Source: Aureobasidium sp. EXF-3400
Lineage: Eukaryota > Ascomycota > Dothideomycetes > Dothideales > Saccotheciaceae
Length of the DNA: 64,000 bases
Reading direction: 5' to 3'
Assembly (NCBI GenBank): GCA_024195585.1
Contig: SWBL01000031.1
Coordinates: 1 to 64,000 of the forward strand
Shown here: positions 57,918 through 64,000 of the stretch, piece by piece
Numbering within the stretch: the stretch's first letter is position 1
Layout: the number at the start of each line of letters is the position of its first letter
Translations under genes and position numbers: made by a program
Notes under the pieces: model-generated
The model's input: the letters and a program-made list of their open reading frames with translations, nothing else
Database searches by the model: none
Told to the model about the DNA's origin: nothing

Positions 57918-59341
57918 GCGCATCACATGGCGGGATTGGAGCTGACATGGTCATAATGTCTTTGGGATTATTGGAGGCTTCATGGCACTAAGATGAGCAA
58001 TCTGTTTTGGGCAAGGCATCTTTCGTATATCTTGTACATCTTGTTCTGATGTTTGTTGTATGCTTTTTTTCTGTTCTTAATGATACCCTCCATCTGCGCG
58101 GATGAGGATGTACGGATGCCCTTCTGCAAGGGCCTTTTTCTTATTGGGTTTGCTGTCAATCAATTGAATCAGAAAAGGACTATCATTGTACCCTGACTGT
58201 TGCATCTTCCACATCCTTCTCTTGGCTCTCAGTGGACGTCTCTTCATTCTGCAATATATCGTGCATTTTCATGGTCACAAATACGGCAGTCGTCATGGTG
58301 GGAAGATTGCAAAATCGATGGGAAACTTTTATTGGGAAAGATCGATTCATGAACTAGGACGACGACATTTCAGCTCTGTCACACTCATAGTAAACGGGCA
58401 GCTCACCACCAGCTCAAGCTTCCATCGATGGATTTACCTGTCTCATCAAGACCAAGTATCACAAAGAACATGCCGGGGCTATGATGCCGAGTATGTCGGT
58501 AGCCTCGACGATTCAAACTAGGGCTATGAAATGGAAGCACGGGAATTTATGAAGCGCCGCGCGGGAGACAAAGCACCAGGCTTGTTTGCTCTTGTGACGA
58601 TGCCTGCAATTCGTGGCCTGGTTGGATTACAGCACTGCAGCCTACAGACTGCTCTTCCTCGTTCTCAGTACAAATTCGTCTCCGTTGCTAAACCAAGAAG
58701 CAACTTCTGAATGCTCGGCAAGGAGCATTGCCATTGTTCGTCGTACTGTTCTTGACGAGACGTATTTCTGCAAGTGGTGGCTTTCAGAGTGAGTCCCTGG
58801 CAGTAAAAATTTCTGTGAAATCAAGACACCTGACTTGATATGAAGTATTCGTACCAGATCGCCTTTCCTGGAATCTACTCCCGACCAAGTCACCAAGCTA
58901 TGCAAATATGTAGTTCAGACTTCAGCAAGACCGAAACGTGAAGAATCGTCTGGATCCGAGGCCATAATCGATAGAAGACAAGCAAAGGCCTCGTGCAGCG
59001 CTGAAGTCAAAGTGCAGTTCACTGAACCATGGCACTTCTGCAACTTCTACAATGCCTAGTATGTCATCTGAGACTTACGTCGAATTAAGTCCCACTATTT
59101 GATCATAGCCCTAGAACAACGTCGCCTTTTGCAAGGTACTCCGCAAAATAGCTCCTCGGACTTTGCAATTGTTGTGATGGATCGGACTACAACCTCCACA
59201 CAGAAATCATCATCATCACTCACCAAGCCTGCATCCTCTTCGAAGATCTCGATTGCTCTCACGAGTTCTTCACTCAAGAGTTCTTCAATTAAGAGTTCTT
59301 GCATCAAGAGTTTAAACAATTTGCAGCTACACGCACGATCA
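57918..59341. other. Intergenic 1.4 kb
   Basis: Convergent 3' flanks of the GPI wall-protein gene and the FMN dehydrogenase gene. No firm gene. It contains a 15-bp tandem repeat at 59263-59312. Confidence 0.5.
59263..59312. repeat. 15-bp tandem repeat, about 3.3 copies
   Basis: Units GAGTTCTTCACTCAA, GAGTTCTTCAATTAA and GAGTTCTTGCATCAA follow one another, then GAGTT. They start 30 bases beyond the stop codon of the FMN dehydrogenase, in its likely 3' UTR. Confidence 0.85.
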
Positions 59342-60637
59342 CTAGCGGAAGAGGTCATCCTCCTTAATCAGCATATCCCTGTTGACTTCAGAAAGGTCTC
59401 TTTGACCACCTAGATGCATGTTCAACAGTGCATCGCCCCAGAGACTCCTCAAGACATGCTTGACGCCATCTTCACCTCCGATCGCCAGACCATAGACATA
59501 GGGTCTACCGACAAGCACACACTTCGCTCCCAATGCGATAGCCTTGATAATGTCTGCTCCTGATCGAATTCCACTATCGAACAGCACGTCCAGCTTGTCT
59601 CCCACTGCGTCAACAATGCGAGGCAAAACCCCAAGCGAGCTTACGCCGCCATCGTGTTGACGACCACCATGGTTGCTGACAACGATGCCAGCCATGCCAG
59701 CTTCTACAGCCTTGCGAGCATCAGCGACTGTCTGGATGCCCTTCAATACAATTGGGCCATCCCAATGCTTCTTTAGGAATTCGAGATCTTCCCAGCTCTT
59801 GCTGTGACCGCATGCGAGAATTGATGTCCACTCCCTAGCAGCATCACCGATGCTACCGCCTTGGGTCAGGCCATACTCATCTCCAATCTGCTCGCCGATG
59901 GGCTTTCCATACTTCTTTTGGAAGTGTTTCTTGAATACTGGATCAGTGAGCCCAATCTGAACACCTACACGATCAGGATGAATAAAAGGGTTGTATCCAT
60001 TATCCATGTCTGCCGGTCTCCAGCCCTGAGCATACGTGTCCAGTGTGACAAACAGAGCGGTGAAGCCGGATTCTTTGGCACGACTCAACATGCTGATGGT
60101 GATGTCGTCATGCTCACGGCTGGGCCAGTAAAGCTGGAACCAACGCACCGGTGCCATGTTGTTTTTCTTTGCACTTTCAGTATGGGCGGCGGCTACATCT
60201 TCGATAGATGTACTTGATGCCGAGGACATCACATATGGAATGCCGACGCTCGCGGTCGCTCTTGCCGAAGCATGTTCGCCTTCTGCATGGAAGATCTTCT
60301 GCACTCCGACGGGGGCAGCAGCCATCGGAAAGGGTAACTCATGGCCCAGGACCTTCGTGGTTGTGTTGGAGAACAGCTCATGTCCTTCGTCGTCTCTGTG
60401 GCTGGGCACCAAGCGGCTGGGCAAGATGGACCACCTCTGGAAAGCGGCAAGGTTTTTGTTGTAGGTCTCCGAGGTGCCTGCATTACCGCGAACATATCCA
60501 AAACTGTTGGCGCTGAGTACTTTGCGAGCTTCTTCTTCCCACTGGCCCGATTGAAATGTGAACGGAGGTCTTTGCCATGTAAGGCCGTTTTTGTAGACCT
60601 CCAGCTCGTAACGTACTGCTGCGTTGTTTGCTGGCAT
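59342..60637 (-). CDS. FMN-dependent alpha-hydroxyacid dehydrogenase/oxidase (lactate 2-monooxygenase-like)
   Basis: Oxidises L-2-hydroxyacids (lactate or a relative) with FMN. Single exon, 431 residues. The N-terminal region carries YVRGNAGTSETYNKNLAAFQ and the rim QRWSILPSR, typical of the lactate monooxygenase branch. The TIM barrel follows: PFPMAAAPVGVQKIFHAEGE, MSSASSTSIEDVAAA, WFQLYWPSREHDD, FVTLDTYAQGWRPAD, IVLKGIQTVADAR (FMN lysine), VSNHGGRQHDG (catalytic His and Arg) and DSGIRSGADIIKAIALGAK (phosphate loop). There is no heme-binding cytochrome b5 domain, so it is not a Cyb2-type dehydrogenase. There is no targeting signal and no SKL end. Substrate inferred. Confidence 0.93.
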   Translation of the reverse strand: MPANNAAVRYELEVYKNGLTWQRPPFTFQSGQWEEEARKVLSANSFGYVRGNAGTSETYNKNLAAFQRWSILPSRLVPSHRDDEGHELFSNTTTKVLGHELPFPMAAAPVGVQKIFHAEGEHASARATASVGIPYVMSSASSTSIEDVAAAHTESAKKNNMAPVRWFQLYWPSREHDDITISMLSRAKESGFTALFVTLDTYAQGWRPADMDNGYNPFIHPDRVGVQIGLTDPVFKKHFQKKYGKPIGEQIGDEYGLTQGGSIGDAAREWTSILACGHSKSWEDLEFLKKHWDGPIVLKGIQTVADARKAVEAGMAGIVVSNHGGRQHDGGVSSLGVLPRIVDAVGDKLDVLFDSGIRSGADIIKAIALGAKCVLVGRPYVYGLAIGGEDGVKHVLRSLWGDALLNMHLGGQRDLSEVNRDMLIKEDDLFR

Positions 60638-61106
60638 GATGTGTGGTATTTACGGTTGCTGTGGAGCTATGGTAGAAGGGTCCAGTGAACTGTTTATTCG
60701 TACAGACCCCTCCTTTGTCCTCATGAAGGTAGAAGCATGTTTCCATCGTTACCGAACACTACCGCGGTTCGCGTTGACGGAAGCCTTCCGCAGTGCCGCT
60801 GGCACTGTTGTATGACGTCAACTTGTGATTCGGTATTCATCAACATGTGGGATGGTTCGAATCGCTTGCCTTGCTTGAACAGAATTCTTTCGTCGTCTTG
60901 ACGCGGTAAAGGTAGTTTCAGGAACGGACGATCACTCGATCAAGTGGTTGCATCAACGAGACTCGTGATTCTAATCACCTCTAAGGTGCATATCAGTGGC
61001 TGGTTCGAGAAGCAATCTGCCGAGTCCGCGACCTTTTATCACTGATTGAAACTGATCTATAAGTCCAACCGGTCATCAGTTTGTGTATATCCTTGTGCCC
61101 CTCAGA
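60638..61106. other. Promoter of the FMN dehydrogenase gene
   Basis: 469 bases between two co-oriented minus-strand genes. No gene recognised. Confidence 0.5.
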
Positions 61107-62441
61107 TCATATCCGTGTGATTGATATCAGATCATCGACACTATCCGCAGCATCCAACTGCTTTCCCTTTGCGAAGTCTGCCCAAAGTTTCCGCATCTGT
61201 GCTCCTGCGGTGTCGAGTTGTTGAGCAGTAAACCCTTCCAGAATTTTTGCGCCATCATACACTTCTTTGTCGCCAAACAACAATGACAACTCTATGGTAT
61301 GAGTAGCGCCAAATCGGTTGTTCTCGTTGCTCAAGTGAATTCGGTAGTGCGATGCCTTGCCGCCTGCTCGAGCATGACGCTCTGCAAAATCTTTATCGTA
61401 AGGATGATACAAAAGGTTGGTCAGCTTTAACGCCGCTGCATCATGGACTGTGTCACCGAGCAGAGGGATGTTAATAGCTGTGCTAATGCCCGGAAGCAAC
61501 GGCATAAACAACGAGCCTTCCAGATCGGTGCTTCCCACGAGTATATCGATTTGAGAAGCGTTTGAGTTTAGTGCAGTATCGACGTCTGCTTCAACAGGAA
61601 GTGGCGCGTGTCCATATTGAGGCGCGAAAGGCATAAGACCCATAGGAAAGGTTCTTGAACTAGTTTTGTGGATCGCCTCGCATAGCTTGACCAATTCTTC
61701 AGGAGGCATGTCGGTGCTTACAGATTCAGCTACTTTGAGTAGGGTGTTGTTAAGAGCATTTCTTCCTCGCGTGATTCCGAATGGTGCGCTCTGAACGATC
61801 GCGCGTCCAAACAATGAAGAGGCCTCAGGTAAGGTCATGAGATCAGCAATAGAACTCCCGCCAGCTGACTCGCCAAAGAATGTGATGCTTTTCGGATCAT
61901 CTGTTCCTCCAAACGCCGTAATGTTTCTTCGGACCCAGCGAAGAGCTTGCAACTGATCAAGCAGTCCAAGATTCGCAGGTCTCGACTTTCCGTCGCCTAG
62001 GAAGCCAAAGAGGTTGAGACGATAATTGATGTTCACGACAATGACCTGGTTTTCAGCCACTAACTTTGAAGGCTCATAAGCGGGTGAGTCGGCTGCACCG
62101 GTTTCGAAAGATCCGCCGTACACATAGACCATGACAGGAAGTTTATCACCAGACTTGGCGCTCTCAGGCACGGTGATGGAAAGATGGTGGCAGTCTTCGC
62201 GGACATCCAAACCTTGGAGTAGAGGAGCTTTTGTGATAAGCCCTGGAGCTCCGACTTTCGGTTGCGGGCATGCTGCACTGGGGGAAGTTGCCTGAAACAT
62301 ATCGGCCCAGTCTTCGATTGGCTGGGGAATCTGAAAGCGTGCTGCTTTTCCGTAAGGGATACCAGTGTATTTGACGACATGGTCAGATCTGAAACCCTGT
62401 ACTGGTCCACAAGGCGGGGACGCAACAAGGCTCTTAGTCAT
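61107..62441 (-). CDS. Carboxylesterase type B (alpha/beta hydrolase)
   Basis: Ester hydrolase of 444 residues, intronless; secreted fungal type-B esterases are usually 500-560, so this is a shorter, cytosolic-looking form without a signal peptide. Motifs: KYTGIPYGKAARF, the EDC motif in REDCHHLSIT, oxyanion region VYVYGGSFETGA, NYRLNLFGFL, LGLLDQLQALRWVRRNITAFGG, nucleophile elbow FFGESAGGSS with Ser192, acid in GSTDLEGSLF and catalytic His in THTIELSLLFG. The oxyanion motif has Tyr where HGGG enzymes have His, a change also tolerated in fungal lipases of this family. It lies between the FMN dehydrogenase and the sugar-transporter gene, all on the minus strand. Confidence 0.9.
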   Translation of the reverse strand: MTKSLVASPPCGPVQGFRSDHVVKYTGIPYGKAARFQIPQPIEDWADMFQATSPSAACPQPKVGAPGLITKAPLLQGLDVREDCHHLSITVPESAKSGDKLPVMVYVYGGSFETGAADSPAYEPSKLVAENQVIVVNINYRLNLFGFLGDGKSRPANLGLLDQLQALRWVRRNITAFGGTDDPKSITFFGESAGGSSIADLMTLPEASSLFGRAIVQSAPFGITRGRNALNNTLLKVAESVSTDMPPEELVKLCEAIHKTSSRTFPMGLMPFAPQYGHAPLPVEADVDTALNSNASQIDILVGSTDLEGSLFMPLLPGISTAINIPLLGDTVHDAAALKLTNLLYHPYDKDFAERHARAGGKASHYRIHLSNENNRFGATHTIELSLLFGDKEVYDGAKILEGFTAQQLDTAGAQMRKLWADFAKGKQLDAADSVDDLISITRI

Positions 62442-62918
62442 GCTAGATGCGGCGCTTGGTTCCCAATTTAATTGGCACTGAGCTCAAAAGTCGAGTGATG
62501 TGGGAAGCAAGAAGAATAGTTCATGAGATGCAACTTTTGGCAGGTCTTTCGGCTTCGGCTCGGTACGGATCTGAATCCACAGGTTGATCTGCCAACCCCA
62601 CGCGATCTAGCACGGTCCGAGGAGAGCGGCCTTGAACGTCAGTCCTACGAATACTGATATCGCCTGCGTCGTGCAACAGCTTGTGCTCTAAACTGGCTGT
62701 CCAGCCTCTTGCACTGCGCTATTGTCATTCAGCAGACTTCGGAACTCGAATTGGCCAGAGAGTAGGTATGGAACGTTCTTCCATTCCAAAAGATACAATG
62801 ATTCCATGTTATATACAGCTCAAAACTCGAGAATAGCTGGTCATTGTTTCTAACTCTGCGCGACTACTGGACAAGACGACCAGGCCATCGAAGTAAATCT
62901 TCTGCAAGTCGTACAAGC
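62442..62918. other. Promoter of the carboxylesterase gene
   Basis: 477 bases between the esterase start and the transporter stop, both on the minus strand. No gene recognised. Confidence 0.5.
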
Positions 62919-64000
62919 TCAGACTTTCTGAACATATTCGATGTTGGTGGTACACTCCTTGTCTTCAGATGGTTTCTCATCCACGAACGAGGTCACATGA
63001 AGATCTCTGTGTGCCTCTTCACCATCAAACACCACGGCGATCTCTTCCAGTGTACGTCCCTTGGTTTCCGGAAAAATGAACCAGATGGTAGGGATCATGG
63101 CTGCAAGCGTAGCGATATAGACAAAGTAGAACTTCCATTGGATGGCGTCCAGAGCGATGGGGTTGACATACTGGTTGAAGAAGCCTGCGGCGAAGACAGT
63201 AGTGAGGTTGGCAGACAAACCCTTGGAGCGGAGATGGAAAGGAAGAATCTCGACAGGGTAAGCAATGGACAGAGGAGTAAAAGCAATATCGTAGAAGCCG
63301 AAGAAGATGAAGAGGAAGGCGACCGTGGCGCCTCCAGCAGCTTTGATTCCGTGTTCAGCAAAGGTGGCACTGAGAGCTGTGACAATGATGAAAGAGGCAA
63401 GCATTCCACTAGCGGATAGAAGCCAAAGAGGACGGCGGCCAAAGCGTTCAGCAGCGAGGGCACCGGCGAAAGCCAGGCCTGCGTTCCAGATTTGAAGCGC
63501 GAGATTGATACCAGCTTGAGTGACTGAGCTGGTGATGCCGACGCTCTTGAGAATGGGGGCGAGGTAGTACGACACAATACCATTGCCAGCCCACTGGATC
63601 ATGAAGCCTACGAGGATGCAGATGAGGAATCGATGGCGGTTTCCCTTTGTAGCGAAGAAGGTAGACCAGCCAGTCGTCTTAGCGGCCTGCTTCTCCAACT
63701 CGATTGCCTGGCAGATCTCTTGGAATTCGTATTGTACGAGCTCATCATTTCTGTCGCCGTTCGCATGGTATTTTGCGAGTATGTCGAGTGCTTCCTGGTC
63801 GCGGCCCTTGGAGATCAACCATCTGGGAGATTCGGGGACGATGAGGAGGCCGAGACATTGAATGGCTGGGAAAAGACCTTGGAGGAGACAAGGAATGCGC
63901 CAGCTCCAACTGTTGTCCAGGAACAACGTACCGAGAGCAATACTGGCAGACAAAATAGCACCCCAATACCATGTGGCTTGGAACAAGTTGGTGACGTTGG
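62919..64000 (-). CDS. MFS sugar transporter (lactose-permease-like), 5' part outside the window
   Basis: C-terminal 360 residues or so of a sugar-porter family MFS protein; translation enters from the right edge in the frame reading NVTNLFQATWYWG, so the N-terminal four to five membrane segments are missing. Signatures: SWRIPCLLQGLFPAIQ (TM6), VPESPRWLISKGRDQEAL, AAERFGRRPLWLLSA and PETKGRTLEEIAVVF near the C-terminus. QWAGNGIVSYYLAPIL in TM7 resembles fungal lactose/disaccharide permeases of the LacP type, where QxxGxxxxSYY lines the sugar pocket. No intron is seen in this part. Plasma-membrane proton symport is inferred. Confidence 0.92.
   Translation of the reverse strand, partial: NVTNLFQATWYWGAILSASIALGTLFLDNSWSWRIPCLLQGLFPAIQCLGLLIVPESPRWLISKGRDQEALDILAKYHANGDRNDELVQYEFQEICQAIELEKQAAKTTGWSTFFATKGNRHRFLICILVGFMIQWAGNGIVSYYLAPILKSVGITSSVTQAGINLALQIWNAGLAFAGALAAERFGRRPLWLLSASGMLASFIIVTALSATFAEHGIKAAGGATVAFLFIFFGFYDIAFTPLSIAYPVEILPFHLRSKGLSANLTTVFAAGFFNQYVNPIALDAIQWKFYFVYIATLAAMIPTIWFIFPETKGRTLEEIAVVFDGEEAHRDLHVTSFVDEKPSEDKECTTNIEYVQKV

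Noticed and set aside
59099..59413. 104-codon plus-strand Ser/Lys-rich frame
   Set aside because: It is generated largely by the 15-bp tandem repeat and overlaps the 3' end of the FMN dehydrogenase on the other strand.
60849..60870. GGTTCGAATC, like a tRNA B box
   Set aside because: No A box or cloverleaf can be formed from the bases upstream, so no tRNA gene is called.

Overview
The window looks like about 64 kb of nuclear chromosome from a filamentous ascomycete (Pezizomycotina, most probably a Dothideomycete). The grounds are gene content (Pth11-type rhodopsin-like membrane protein, BYS1 protein, ccg-6-type GPI wall protein, Zn2Cys6 regulator, lanosterol synthase, condensin, SEC18), many short introns of about 46-80 nt with GTRNGT donors and CTNAC branch points, and roughly 50 percent GC. 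No operons, CRISPR arrays, transposons, rRNA or convincing tRNA genes were seen. The class-level placement is inference. Gene models were spliced by hand; every exon join quoted keeps the reading frame.

Left part (1-22.4 kb): the 3' part of histone H4, a HAD-type haloacid dehalogenase, a Zn2Cys6 transcription factor, a propionyl/acetyl-CoA synthetase-like enzyme, a small Cys-rich tail protein, a secreted amidase (minus) divergent from a Pth11-like 7-TM protein, a single-pass membrane protein, and the SNARE-disassembly ATPase SEC18. Then comes a gene-poor 4.7 kb block in front of a large Pro/Gln-rich protein that is probably regulatory.

Centre (24.6-43.3 kb): mitochondrial rRNA methyltransferase MRM2, ERG7, condensin subunit CAP-G/YCG1, a mitochondrial-type cysteine synthase, a small unknown protein, BYS1, then two divergently transcribed small nuclear-type proteins that appear to be paralogues, a 1.8 kb block with a ladder of splice-like signals, and an NCS1 purine-cytosine permease.

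Right part (44.9-64 kb): a GNAT acetyltransferase, a pyroglutamyl-peptidase-like protein with two of three catalytic positions changed, SUA5 (tRNA t6A synthesis), a Ser-rich unknown protein, a GPI-anchored wall protein, and three co-oriented minus-strand metabolic genes (FMN alpha-hydroxyacid dehydrogenase, type-B carboxylesterase, MFS sugar transporter running off the right end).

Most genes are housekeeping or broadly conserved. The most unusual items are the divergent paralogue pair at 38.0-39.9 kb (shared N-terminal helical domain, identical intron phases and an identical 71-nt second exon, SUMO-interaction-like motifs, matching C-terminal basic tails), the apparently inactive pyroglutamyl peptidase, and the possible spliced transcript at 40-41.3 kb.
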